64,000 nucleotides of DNA from positions 18,145,226-18,209,225 of the forward strand of contig CM055105.1 in assembly GCA_029204225.1 (NCBI GenBank). Direction: 5' to 3'. This DNA comes from Diphasiastrum complanatum. Lineage: Eukaryota > Streptophyta > Lycopodiopsida > Lycopodiales > Lycopodiaceae. Within the stretch, counting starts at the first letter, position 1; each line of letters starts with the position of its first letter. Shown piece after piece: positions 35,473 to 47,616 of this stretch. Both the position numbers and the translations under genes were made by a program. Below the pieces are notes generated by a model. It saw only the letters and a list, made by a program, of their open reading frames with translations, had not been told where the DNA came from and searched no databases.

Positions 35473-35961
35473 TTAAGCCATCTTGCGTAGTGCATGCTGA
35501 CCTCCGTGGTCTCTGTCACTACTTCCGCCAGTATCCTCATCCGCTGAATCTTCTTCGGAAGTGGTTCCTTTTCGCTGTCGACTACCTTCACCCATCTCCT
35601 CCAAATTGGCAGGCAACATTTCCGAATTCTGCAAGCAAGCCAAAAGTTTGCGCTTGCTCTTACTCTTGCGTTTAAGCTCGCTCTTGCCAGCTCCCGAACC
35701 CGATCCCGATGCGTCTGCTGTTGCTACTGTCCCTGCTGCTGTTTGTCTGGCTTTGGATCGGTTGCGCGGAGCCATGCTCATGCGCTCACAACAAGAATTG
35801 TGCACGGAATTGGGCTGCTGCTGCCGCTGCCGTTGCCGCTGCCGCAGCGCAAGCGCAAAAGAGGAAGAACAGGAGCGACGACGAGGAGAAGGAGAAGCAG
35901 AAGCAGAGGAAGAAGAAGAATGACGGGGAAGACAAGCAGCCAGGGCTTTAAGCCACCCCAT
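35473..35961 (-). CDS. GC-rich hypothetical ORF, Ser/Arg/Gln low-complexity protein
   Basis: A complete 162-codon frame from MGWLKALAACLPRH to a TAA at 35473, in a block much richer in GC than its surroundings. The N-terminal 60 residues are Ser/Ala/Arg-rich with RQRQRQRQQQ, then a basic stretch (LKRKSKSKRK), then an acidic tail (TTSEEDSADEDTGGSSD). Basic clusters suggest nuclear location, but no domain is recognised. AAAATATAATG about 70 bases upstream could be a TATA box. It may be a real single-exon gene, a first exon, or a composition-driven frame, since a plus-strand frame of similar length overlaps it. Confidence 0.4.
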   Translation of the reverse strand: MGWLKALAACLPRHSSSSSASASPSPRRRSCSSSFALALRQRQRQRQQQPNSVHNSCCERMSMAPRNRSKARQTAAGTVATADASGSGSGAGKSELKRKSKSKRKLLACLQNSEMLPANLEEMGEGSRQRKGTTSEEDSADEDTGGSSDRDHGGQHALRKMA

Positions 35962-36278
35962 ACGTCCGTCTCCTTCTCCTTATTAGTCCTACTAATACTT
36001 ACCCCGCCATCGCTCGTCAATCTCACTCATTATATTTTCTCTCTCGCTCTACTGTTTCTCTCTTTCTACCAAAGTGCGCCCTCCCCTAGATGGAGCTTAA
36101 AGCACCTCCCACTCAAAATGTAGTAATCTATTTAAGTGATCCCACACAAGTGAAAAAGGGCTTTACCAAGCATGTGTTCCTCCTTCCCTTGCTAAAACAA
36201 AAAATCTCAAATCAACCCAAGATTCACATGCAAAGCTCATCTTTAGACACCCGCTCACACTTGCATGTGTATGTGTGT

Positions 36279-36293
36279 GTATCTATCTATCTA

Positions 36294-36331
<38 letters not shown>
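36279..36331. repeat. (TATC)n followed by (TC)n microsatellite
   Basis: Five TATC units lead into about 31 bases of CT dinucleotides. Confidence 0.95.
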
Positions 36332-36334
<3 letters not shown>

Positions 36335-36339
36335 CAGGA

Positions 36340-37375
36340 TGCGTGTTGTGTGTGCGCATGTGAGTTTCGAATTGCTCGAATGCACTTTGGTTGCAAACTT
36401 GTATGTGTAAAGAGGTCAAGCACGATTGGAATTTTGCTTTTGGGACAAATGTTAGTCGAGCAGGATTGGGATTTCGCTTTTGGGTCAAATGTTTTAGAGC
36501 ATGCAAAGTTGGTCCGCCAATACCAAACATTCATCTGTGCAAACTTGGTCAACAACATGCAACACTTCTTGAAAGTCCTTGTGTTGAAGAGTAAAAACAT
36601 ATGTACAAAAAGGAAACATATGTACAAAGACTAGATAGCTCTCAATAAAGCAAATTTCAAAAGAACCGAAAAAGTATGCATCCCATGTAAAGTTATAGTT
36701 TCACATGTATGATAGTAATAAAAGACAAAACAAGAACGATGTGGTATTGTACCACAAAGGCCTTGCCATGTCATATTGTTGTATTTTATAATAACAAATT
36801 TGATATTGCTTTCTTTACAATTGTAGAATTAAGATTGCATGTTAAATTATATAAAAATCAACAAATGCATATGAATTGATATTGGCAATATATTGTAAGT
36901 AGTATTAATCGGATGTTAGTTTATTGCCATGTCATATTGTCATATTTCAACTTTTTTATAATGTTAAAATAATTTAGAAGAACAGTTTTGCAAAATTTTA
37001 AAATTTGTTGGTACGTTTTACAAGCAAATGTTTTATGGATTGTGATTTTTTTTGCACCAAAAAAAAATATAGTAGTATCTCACCCAATACAAGTTTTTTT
37101 CTATTGTGCAAACAAGAAAAATAGAAAAGTATTACATACAAAAGTTGGGCCTATTCTATTGTTGAAATAACATGTACTATTACTAAGATGGCAAAAGAAT
37201 GAGGTGTCTATGGAAAGAAACCACTTGAAAAAATCTATTCTTTGGCTTTGAAGTTAATGAAGAAGAAGAAGACATTTTCAAGTTCTTAGTGTGGTGGTAT
37301 TCAGACATTTCTTGTTGTTAGTTGCCATATCATTTTCTTCATTCAAATCTACAAAACAATTTCACCACAAGTAGT
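36340..37375. other. AT-rich intergenic DNA
   Basis: Nothing recognisable apart from a short near-duplication of TTTGCTTTTGGGACAAATGT and TTCGCTTTTGGGTCAAATGT at about 36432 and 36473. Confidence 0.5.
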
Positions 37376-37379
37376 CAAG

Positions 37380-37730
37380 ATTAATAATTGTAATCCATAT
37401 TCAAAATATTTCAGTATTCACAATATATTCGATCAGTATTGACAATATTCACAATCAATATTCAAGAGTACTCACAATGAGTATTCACAATAATCATAAT
37501 CAGTATTCATAATATTCAATCAGTATTCAAAATATATTCGATCAGTATTCACAGTATATTCAATCAATATCCACAGTATATTCGATCAATATTCACATTA
37601 TTCACGATTGATATTCACAATAATCACGATCATTATTCACAATAATTACGATCAATATTCACAATAATCACGATCAATATCTCAGAATATTCACTTCTCA
37701 ATATTCACAATTTTAGATCGTCAGCAATCA
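37380..37730. repeat. Degenerate tandem array of TATTCACAATA-type units
   Basis: About 350 bases made of 18-24 base units, each a variant of CAGTATTCACAATATTCGAT or CAATATTCACAATAATCACG. More than a dozen units can be followed by eye. It is flanked by ordinary AT-rich sequence. The 400 bases after it (to 38129) show no feature. Confidence 0.85.
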
Positions 37731-38129
37731 TCAATTAGGTAGTCTTCATGATGCATCTCTGAAAAGTTGATCAATTTTTCATTCAATATGGAAGACATTT
37801 TGTACACGTCCTAGAAAATAAAACACAAACACAAAATTATAATTAGATAAAGATTAACTATTATTAGTGACAATTTATTGATTCATTATATCTCTCACAG
37901 AAAACGTAATAAGTACAATTGTCTACCACAAACAAAACAAAACAAAACACATTAAATGAGCCAAAAAAAATGCAATTTATTCTAATGACACAATCAAGCT
38001 CCTAGGAAATGGATTAAAGAGAAAGATACACTGACTCAAACTTGTTGAAGGTAAACTTCAAATGGAAAAGTAGGCATTTGTGGTACTCAACTACTCTGCT
38101 TATCTGCAACACAAATCTACACACAGAAT

Positions 38130-38501
38130 TTACAAAATCAAAAGTCCTATAATATGATGTTCTTTATGTGAATCAACTTTTACTATCTCAATACAAACCT
38201 GATACACTGCTCCATGGCTAAAATAAACTGCAAAATCATCACACTCACCACTCTCCAAGAGTCTCCAAAATGTCATTATTGACCTGTTCTTCATCCTCCA
38301 TGTGTCCCACACACAGCTCGTCCAATGCAAGTCAACTATCTTGCCCAACGGCTTCCAACTGACACCACCTCGCACTTCCATCACCTGTGACCGCCAATAT
38401 GTGTGCACCTCCAAGCTATCCCATATTTCCCTCCGAAAGAAAAATTTCCAAGCTACATATGTGTGTGTCAATGCAGCTATCACTCGACTCGACAATGCCA
38501 C
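38130..38501 (-). CDS. Unidentified Trp-rich ORF
   Basis: A 123-codon frame with nine Trp (for example REIWDSLEVHTYW, GGVSWKPLGKIVDLHW, CVWDTWRMKN). The Trp content and long openness suggest former coding sequence, but I recognise no family. Upstream codons in the same frame contain stops. It could be a fragment of a transposon-encoded protein. The stretch 38502-39119 holds nothing else I can name. Confidence 0.2.
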   Translation of the reverse strand: MALSSRVIAALTHTYVAWKFFFRREIWDSLEVHTYWRSQVMEVRGGVSWKPLGKIVDLHWTSCVWDTWRMKNRSIMTFWRLLESGECDDFAVYFSHGAVYQVCIEIVKVDSHKEHHIIGLLIL

Positions 38502-39119
38502 TGCCGATCATACTTGTAAGAGCGTTCCTCCAAAATGTCACTTGACATTGGTTGGTTCTAGCTCCAAAAGTTGAACCTGATCACAAGAATTTTTCACCTA
38601 TAACCAGCATACCATGCCTACCTCTCACCTGTGATTGCTTGCCCTCTCAAAATTGTTGCCAATGACTAGTAGTCACGCTGCCAAACTGCACTTTCATCGC
38701 CAAAACTAGCTTTCTCCACACAATTCCACTATCATTCGCACCCATACTGCATTTACCGCTTCCAAACACCCTATTACCCTGTCAGAAGTAAACAATAGTG
38801 ATTTAGAAGTGATTATGCCTCATTGTACCACCCTGTAGCAGGTTTCACTAGCCAAAATTTGTCCCAAATTTGGCCCTATGGTACCCAAATAGCAAATGTA
38901 GCCCATCACTAAGTCACCCGCACTCCGCTCGATAGAATGGTGATGAAAACACCTTAAAACATGTTTCTCCCTGCTTTTTGACGTCACTCTATCCGCTGGC
39001 TCTAAGCAGCCAGTTTTAGGGGCATTTTGGCCCAAGAATGGCCAAATTAGGTGCCCTCTAGCCAAAGATAGGTCAATTTCCAAAATGCCTTGCAAATTTG
39101 AGCTATAACTTCAAACTGA

Positions 39120-40283
39120 AGTTTCTTAATGAAGTGAAGTCCACTTTGGACTTCGGGTCCCTTCAATAAATTTCACATTGAAAATTTTTAATGAAGGAAA
39201 AACCACTTTTACCCTTCACCCTTCATGGGCCTCTTTCAAGCCCATTCAATGGTTATCCTCAATCCGATGGTCCACATCGAGTTGATCTCCACCATTGATC
39301 CACATTGAGCCTTATCCGATGATGCTCACTCCATTTGTGCACTGATTTGTGCTCCACCGATCGCCTTTGGAACGCTACAACCCCCTTCCAATTGGGCACG
39401 CGTGAGGTCCCGTGACCTCCTCCTCTCTCTCTTTGCTTTCACCTTGCTTTTTGGCTGTTTTTAGCTATGGCTATCCGATAAAATTGGATCCAGCTTTTTG
39501 GATGATCTATGACGCTCCATGGCCAGTTGCAGTTAGGGTTGCCCTATCTCATCACCCAACTTTATCCATTTACAGCTCAAAAAACCATCTTCAATGGAGA
39601 GAAATCCAGGTTTTTCCATGCATAAACCTTAATTGTGAGAAAGAGAGACGAACTGCTCCTTTAGCACATCCCATGCCTGTTTGGGTGTAACAACATCACA
39701 AATGTGGGCAATGATGTGATCCTTGGGCTTTTCACAGTATCTTTTAGAGACTTTTCTTGCAACTCTCCATCAGTATGAGATCGCCCTACCTCTACCTCTC
39801 TGATGCAATTTTGAATTCTGAAATCGGTGCGGTATTGACTGCAAACAGCCTTATTTCCGAGAAATCCGTTAACACTCCACGAAACTGGAAATTTCTCAAA
39901 TTTCCTCTATTTTCCACCCAATCGATCCCTGTAAATTGCTATGGTCTTGTAGGTCATCCATTGCTCTTTGTAGACTCGTGCAAGCCCCGTTGCGCCAAAC
40001 GGTTGTCCACACAGTGAATTATGAAGCCACCATCGACAGTTTTCCCAAAACTGCAAGATTTTCTGTGAATCCTCCCCGAAATCCACCTATGACGATCGTT
40101 CTAATCTTTTGCAAAGCTCCAATCAAAGGAACTTTGTTATCTCCTGCCATCCAAACTGCCGATACCCCGTATGGAGTCCTCTCTCCTGAGACGCTCTGAG
40201 TGCTATTTCTCCTGGTGAAAGACGTTATCCATAGCTTCACCAGATCGTGCATTCCTGCATCACCCTGATGCTCTTGATACCAA
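39120..40283 (-). mobile_element. Relict copia copy: leader, gag scrap and primer site
   Basis: 40270-40283 reads, on the minus strand, as TTGGTATCAAGAGC, a primer-binding site with one extra base. Downstream (lower coordinates) lies sequence resembling the leader of the copia at 45765-47060, for example the TGAAAATTTTTAATGAA block near 39180 and 46200. 39653-39770 matches part of that element's gag at about 45470-45680, including TTTAGCACATCCCATGCCTG. Pol is absent. It is a deleted, rearranged copy of the same family. Confidence 0.65.
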
Positions 40284-40558
40284 GTTGAAATTCTGATAAA
40301 ATCTAGTGCAGTATGCAGATCACATCACACAATCACCATAGCCACTCCTCACAAGCTCTCATAGATGGCACAACAAAAGTTATCGATTACAAAGAAACAT
40401 TGTACATATAGAATATTCACAAACTGCAAGAAAAGACAGGTGTCCTAATATTGGCCTACCACCTGTCAAACTAGAACAAGGCCCAATATGGCCTAAATAA
40501 CTAACAAACCCGAGACATGCCCTCGAGTACAGCATCGCAAAACCAAAATTATTGTACA
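40284..40558 (-). mobile_element. LTR of the relict copia copy
   Basis: About 275 bases between the primer site and TGTACA (minus-strand start). It shares the AAGCTC(A/T)CATAG and ACATTGTACATATAG segments with the LTR at 47074-47354. Confidence 0.6.
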
Positions 40559-41455
40559 GGCTAATTTCTTTCTACGTGTGGCTACTCGGCTAACCCAAGT
40601 AGCCGACTATAGGATCAGTGTTTGATCAATATATCCTAACGGGTCACATCCCGATCACAATTGAATACAACAAATCTAATTAATTGTACACTAGTTACAA
40701 TATCACATTTAGAGTTTACATAAAATGTATATCAGATTAATTCTGGTTTCTAACTCTCGTTCGAATTCAAGATCTCCAAGTTCGAGGTCCACGTCATCCA
40801 CACTACTTTGTACGACGTAGACCACGTCACATTTCACTTTAGCACTTTTTAGTAACTACGATGTTTCACGCTCGTTGCCCACACAATCTCGTAATTGTTC
40901 CCTGTATATATGAATAACGGCAACTCACGTAATATACACACATGCAAGTGGAGAAGAGTGAATCAGAGTTCGTGCGTGAACTCCATTGTGTCTTAACTAT
41001 CTGATTCCTTAGAATCAGAGATATCCGAGAGAGTGAAAGCTATTCAAGAAGTAGAGATAGTTATTTAATCTTTAGCTAAGTAAGATCACTGCACATAGTG
41101 CGCCACTACTGTGAACCATTCTTGGGCACATGATCGTTATCTAATTATTGTATTCACAATAAGCTTAATTTAGAATCTCTATTTTCTTATGTGTATTCCA
41201 CTACAAATGCTTTTTGATAATTTGCTTTCTCAGTTGATGCTCACTTAATTCGGAATGTCTAATCTCGAAGGAAGCATGGCTGTCTCAAATGCCTAATTGT
41301 TTCACTCCCTTCATGGTTGTCTTTAACACCTACCAAGACATTCCTCCATTCGATCTAAGTCAATGTTGACGTTGTAGTTTGGTAAAATTCATGTTCAAGT
41401 TCTCTATGTTGGAGCTTTGTTTCCTATTCCGCACTTGATATCTTCAAGAGCCATT
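40559..41455. other. Probable degraded plus-strand copia LTR and leader
   Basis: No ORF. A TATA-like CCCTGTATATATGAATAAC near 40900 and the position upstream of a plus-strand integrase fragment suggest LTR sequence. No partner LTR was found. A small inverted repeat (GGCTACT/AGTAGCC) lies at about 40581-40605. Confidence 0.35.
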
Positions 41456-41706
41456 ATGTTCATTAAGAACAAGTCTGAGGCATTTAATTGTTTCAAAGAT
41501 TTCAAATAGTTTGCTGAGACACAAACTGGTCAACGACTCAAGACCCTTCGTACAAACAGTGGTGGAGAGTTCTTTTCAGACGAAATGTCCAACTATTTGG
41601 AATCATTCGGCATTCATCATCAGTTCACCACCAGCTACACACCATAGTAGAATGGAGTAGCCGAAAGGAAGAACCGAACATTGTTAAATGCAGCACGATC
41701 AACTAG
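41456..41706 (+). pseudogene. copia integrase fragment on the plus strand
   Basis: It reads FIKNKSEAFNCFKDFK, TLRTNSGGEFFSDEM, IHHQFTTSYTP and NGVAERKNRTLLNAARS, the integrase core of a Ty1/copia element, with three in-frame stops. It ends exactly where a minus-strand copia Pol begins (about 41706), so the two fragments are joined tail to tail. Confidence 0.85.
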
Positions 41707-44700
41707 TTGTTCTTCTGTGCTACAATGAACAACATGAATTTCATGACTCAGCAGCCTCTCACGTATGAAGTGATATTGAATCTCAATGTGTTTAGTTCTT
41801 GCATGGAGCACTGGATTCTTTGCTAGCTGAATGCCACTCTGACTATCGCTATGTAAAGTCGTGGGATTTTTCTGCTTCATGCCAATTTCTTCCAAGATTT
41901 GTCTCAACCATATAGCTTCTTGTGCAGCACTACACACTGCCTTATACTCTGCTTCTGTGGTGGAAAGAGCAATTGTACTTTGCTTCTTACTAGACCAGGA
42001 AAAGCAATTACCACAAAATTAGAATATATATCCTGTGGTGGATCTACGATCATCATAGTCACCTCTCCAGTCTACATCCACATAGCCACACAACTCAGGT
42101 AAACCATCATGCTTCCTGTAAATCAAGCCATACTCTCAAGTGCCTTTCACATAACGCAAAATGCGTTTAGCTACTTTCCAATGCATTTTCGTAAGTGCTT
42201 CCATAAACTGACTTACAATGCCAACAGCATAGCATATATCTGGTCTAGTTGTGGTAATGTAAATCAAGCTCCCTACTAACTGTCTATATAGCATAGCATC
42301 AAATGATTGTGACTCATCAAGCTTAGAAAGCTTTTTACCTGGTTCAATAAAAGTGTTTACTGGTTTGCAATCCTGCAACCTAAACTTGTGCAGCAACTCT
42401 TTGACATACTTCACCTGTGTTAAACCCACTTCATGTCCTTTTTGCCACACTTCTACTCCAAGGCAGTAATGCATCAGGCTGAGATCCGTCATCTCAAATT
42501 GTTCCATGAGGTCTTTCTTGATCATGTCTATCATCTCTTGATTATTTCTCGTAATAATCAAGTCATCAACATAAAGAGCAATCAAAGCAACCATACCATC
42601 AAAGCATAAGACATATAGATTTTGGATCAGAATGTGTTCTCACCATCCCCTTTGAACGAAAGTAGGCATCAATCCTGCTATACCATGCACGTGGTGCTTG
42701 TTTAAGCCCATAAAGCGCTTTCTTCAAGCGACATACTTTATTTTCCTGTCGTTTCGTTACAAAGCCTTCAGGTTGATCCATGACCACTTCTTCTTCTAAC
42801 TCACCATTTAGAAAAGCAGATTTTACATCCATCTGATGCAAAGGCCAACCAAAATGTGAAGCTAAAGCAATAAGTAGACGTAGAGTATTCCACTTACAAA
42901 CCGGCGCAAAGGTCTCCTCATAGTCAATGCCTTTATTTTGTGTGTACGCTTTGATCACCAATCTTGCTTTGTGCTTTGATATACTTCCATCTGCATGGTA
43001 CTTAGTCCTGTATACCCATTTGCAACCAATGGGCTTGCCAACTGGTGGTTCTACTAAGTCCCATGTGCTATGCTTAGCAACTGACTCCATCTCCTCTCCC
43101 ATGGCCTTGATCCAAATGTCATCATCCTTCGCTTCACCATAAGTCGAAGGTTCTTTGCTTTGAATGATGCTAGATAAGAGAGCATAATTTGCTTCATACC
43201 TTTCATGTAGTATCTTCTCTCTTGTTGATCTTCGTAGCTCTCCCTGGTTAGATGATCTTGGAAAGTCATCTATGTCGCGGCTTTCCATCAATCTCTCAAA
43301 CCACTTAGGGAGCTTTCTGTCAAGTGATTGGCTTCCTGGTGAAAATGTATCCCACGGTACATCCTTCTCCTTGCGTTTGTCACCTACAATTTCAATCCTT
43401 CTAGCACCAAAAGGTTTGTCCCTACCTCTCCAACCTATTTCTTGAGGTTGAGTAGTAGTATCTTGAGATGTATCCTCATGTTCATCACTCGGAAGGTCAA
43501 TGAATGGATCATCATCAGGTGGTATCCTCACTATACCATCTTTCCTACTGGATGTGTCTATCTTCTCAGCATCTTCGTCTTCATACATCTTGGATTCATC
43601 AAAGATAACATCTCGGCTTATATGGATTTTGTTTTCGACTGGATCAAAACATCTATAGCCCTTCACGCGATCATCATATCCTAGGAATATGCACTTGATA
43701 GCTTTTACATCAAGTTTACGTCTCTCTTCCTTAGAAATGTGTACCAAGGCCTTACATACAAAGATTCGCAATTGGTTCACCTTTGGCTTCTTCTTTGTGA
43801 ATGCTTCCTCAGGTGTTATTTTTGGTATGGCAATGGTAGGACTTCTATTTTGAAGATAGACTGTCGTGCTACATGCTTCTGACCAAAAATCTTTTGGCAG
43901 TTTCATCTCAACTAGCATAGATCTGGCACTTTCCACAATCGTACGATTTTTGTGCTCAGCTACACCATTGAGAGCAGGAGTATGAGCTTGCGTAAATTGT
44001 CTTTTAATCTCACATTGATCACAAAGATCATTGAAGTCATTAGACTTATACTCACCTCCACTATCTGATCTTAGGACTTTGATCTTCCCACCTGTCTGAT
44101 TTTCGACCAAGTTTTTGAAGTTTTTGAAGTTATCAAATGCATCTGATTTTTTCTTCAAAAAGTAGATCCACGTCTTACGTGACATATCATCAATAAATGT
44201 CATGAAATAGAAGGCTTTTCCTAAGGACATGGTCCTCATAGGCCCGCATAAAACTGTGTGGATTAAATCCAGGATGCTCTTTGCTCTTGCAACACCCCCT
44301 TTTTTTGAACTTCTCTCGATGCTGCTTCCCATATATACAAGATTCGCACATCGATTTCAAGTGATCTTCTATGGTAGGCAGTCCTATTACCATCTCCAAT
44401 TTTCTCATCAAACTGAGACTTCCCAAGTTCAAGTGACCAAGCCTCTTGTGCCACAACTCAGTTTGCAAAGGAACGGATGATACAAGTCCATGTTGCCCCT
44501 TGATTGTAGCATTCAACCTGTACAATTTTGTATTGGGCTCTCTTATTCCATTCGCAATAACTTTGAACTTTTGGTTCACATCCTTCACAAAGCAACGATC
44601 ATGGGTGAATTCTACTTTCAACTTTTGATCAGTAATGACTCCAACAGAAAGTAGATTTTTCTTCAAACCTGGTACGTAAAGTACCTCCCTGATCATCCTG

Positions 44701-45764
44701 CTTTTGCCATCAGGTAGTTGGATTGAAACTGTGCATATCCCCTTGATCATGCACACCTCACCATTTGCTTGTGAAACAGATGTTCCATTATCCAACATCT
44801 TCAAACTACTGAACCAATTCTTGTTACCTGTCATGTGTCTTGTGGCTCCTGAGTCAATATACCAGGCTTGATCATCTTGATTAGATGACAATGCAGATAT
44901 GAAGATGCTAGAGTCTTCAATCTCACCCTCATCGACAAGATTGTCTGCTTGTTTTGGTTTCCCCTTGCCTTGTTCCGCCAGGAATTTGCGACATTCACTC
45001 TTCCAATGGCCCTTTTTACCACAATGGAAGCACTTGCCTTTCTTCTTAGTTTTGCTGGAAGATCCCTCATCCTCCTGAAACTTGGCAGATTGCTGCTTAG
45101 ACTTCTTCTTGCCCTTGCCCTTGCCTTGTTTTTGGCGTGTCGCAAGTGCTTGATCGTCAATATTTTGACGTCTAGCTTTCACCATTTCTCGTCGTTGCTC
45201 TTCCTGCATCAAGATTCTTGTGAGCTCGTCAAAGGTTGGCAATCTTTCTCTTGATGCTATTCCGCTCACAAACATCTGATAGGGTTCTGCAATGGTGCAT
45301 AATGCATTATGCACCAGCTCCACATCACATATGCGCTCTCCAATAGAATGCAGTTCATCTCTCATTGTCTTGATTCTGGTCATGTACGTCTGAATGTGCT
45401 CTCCTTGCTCCATGCGGGCACTATTCAATTTTGACTTCAGAAACATGATTCTTGACGGATTTGACGTCTCGAACCGTTCCTTTAGCACATCCCATGCCTG
45501 TCTGTGCGTAATAGCATCACAAATGTGGGTAATGATGTGATCCTTCACTGACAAGTTAATGAAGGTCAAAGCTTTTCTCATCTTTTTGTCGAACACTTTG
45601 ATGTCTGCTTCATTTGGTGGCCTTCTCTCATCACCTGTGATGACTTCCCATACATCTTTCTCCATCAGTATGTTTTCCATTTTGAATTTCCACACTGCAT
45701 AGTTGGAAATCCCGTCCAATTTGCTACTTTCACTCAAAATGGACTCTCCCATGTTTGCCATCAC
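41707..45764 (-). pseudogene. Ty1/copia Gag-Pol, long but broken and 3'-truncated
   Basis: From Met at 45764: gag (SNYAVWKFKMENILM, RYE-type capsid blocks), zinc knuckle CFHCGKKGHWKSEC, protease WYIDSGATRHMTG, LPDGKSRMIREVLYVPG, pre-integrase WHKRLGHLNLGS, integrase (DLIHTVLCGPM, FIDDMSRK, SDSGGEY, NGVAEHKNRT), RT (GCKWVYRTK, DVKSAFLNGELEEEV, LYGLKQAPRAWYSRI, catalytic ALYVDDLII) and RNase H (DVDWRGDYDDRRST, ALSTTEAEYKA, HIEIQYHFIRE). Frameshifts lie near 44290 and 42620, with stops near 42133 and 42040. The coding part ends at EEQLVD, a few residues before the normal end, where it meets the plus-strand fragment. Three long frames remain, so it is moderately young. Confidence 0.94.
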
Positions 45765-47060
45765 AAAACTACTTGAAACTTCTACCTTAGGCTAAGAACA
45801 GTATGTCGAGGCCAACAGTGATGTCAGAAGTTGAAAATAATGACCTGCACTTTTTTTCTTACCAGGCCACTCGTCGCTTTTCCACCAATTTGAAAGCCAA
45901 ATCGGCGTCGCCTTCCGAAATGCAATCAGTCGTCAACTCCCAACAACGTGCCCAGTGGAGTGGTGAAACTACTTCTGGCATACTCCGAACACTTTCTCCA
46001 CTACAACCACTCTGTTTTGTTCTACCGTACTTGCAGGTACAGTCCGGGTGCCCTTCGTTTGGAGGTTAGAGCCTTTCGTTTGGGTCAAAACGGGCAAAGG
46101 ACCCAAAAATAAGGACTTTTCTAGCTTTTGAACTATTTCTTCACTTTGAAGAAACTTCACTCTTCACTTGTGAAGGGACCCAACTCAACTTTCAGTATGA
46201 AAATTTTTAATGAATTTGAAGGCCAGAAGGCACTTCAATTCTTCAAGGCCCTGTTCAAAGCTCATCCAATGGCTGAACCAAATCTTGTGGTTCAAATTTC
46301 TTTCCCATCACAGATTCTGGACCGTCGATTCATTTGACACCTCATTTAAAGGTCCAAAGTACATCTGGGCATCGAACCATACTCCTGCAGTCGCTATGGT
46401 CTTCGGTACGCTAAGATTTTTATTGCGTTGGGCGCACAAACAACCCGCAACCTCCCTGCCTGCGGCCGCGCCTCCCTTCTCTAAAAGTTATCAGATTAAA
46501 CTCTCCTGTGGATCGTTTTGAGCACGATTTGAGGCCTGGATCAGGGTCGCCCTACTGAATCCATGACTGTAGAGTGTTCAGTCAGGAAATTCCGTGGAGA
46601 AACGGTGATTTTAGCTCAACTTGACAAAGTGGCTTTTTTCACTTTTTACCGCAAATCTGCTAGGTTAACTGTCTGGAGACAAATCTCTGACATAAACCTC
46701 AGAATCTCTCCATGGCTGATTGACAGTGTGATTAGCTTCCTTCCTGTCCTTACAACATCCAAAACGGTGCACAAACAGCGAAGAAATCACCAGTTATGTA
46801 TAAAAACCGTAACCCCAAGTCCGGTTTCAATTTTCAGCTGGCTTTGAAATTGTCAATTTTTCACCAAATTTTTCCCTGTCTGATGCTATGCACAGGCTAA
46901 TAATCCCTCTGCTGAGCTTAGCAAGCCTCTATAAATTAGAAACCGAGCACCAGTGCTTCTCTTTCCGTCTTCAACCCGCCGTAAAACCCTGAACTCTCAG
47001 AAGACAGTCTCCCGAAGCTCTCTTCAACGACGACACTATACGGTGTACACTCCCTGTACG
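45765..47060 (-). other. Untranslated leader of the copia element
   Basis: 1.3 kb between the primer site and the gag Met, unusually long for a copia. Short ORFs here have no motifs. Partial similarity to 39120-40260. Confidence 0.55.
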
Positions 47061-47073
47061 GCTCTGATACCAA
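47061..47073 (-). promoter_or_regulatory. Primer-binding site of the copia element
   Basis: Reads TTGGTATCAGAGC on the minus strand, complementary to initiator tRNA-Met, immediately downstream of the LTR. Confidence 0.85.
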
Positions 47074-47354
47074 CTTAGAATTTGCTTTGCACAGGAACAC
47101 AGATCATGCTACACAATAACACAGACAGAATACACTCTCCTCAGCAAGCTCACATAGCAACTGTATTTCTCAAAATGAAATTACATTGTACATATAGTTG
47201 TTCACTCAAGCAACCCATGCATGACCCAGGTTGCCGTTGGCGGGACGCGTGTCCCGTCGACTTGCCTCGTGGCGAGGCCAACTGATCCTTATCCACTGAT
47301 AGGACCCACAGTACAGTATCACAGTGATTCTAACTTTAATTCTAACTCATAACA
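47074..47354 (-). mobile_element. 5' LTR of the copia element
   Basis: About 280 bases, starting TGTTATGAG on the minus strand at 47354 and ending at the primer site. It is related to the LTR at 40284-40558. No 3' LTR remains because the 3' end of the element is lost at 41706. The next 260 bases (47355-47616) show no feature. Confidence 0.75.
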
Positions 47355-47616
47355 CTACAAAAGCTTGTAGTTTCAAGGATCCTCCCTCACTTCACCATGA
47401 AGAGTTACTTGTTTCTCATAGACAACAATGTGCCCTACTAGTTCTGGATTCGACAACACAATTTCTTATGGTAAGAGACTCTCCTTCACCTTTGTTACAG
47501 CACATTTTTCATGCTTCCAGGTTTCGATCATACTTCTTTATGTAATCATTGGCTATGGTTTTATCATGCTCATAGCATAATGCTTTGTATGAGTACTTTA
47601 TGGTTTCATGAAGGAA

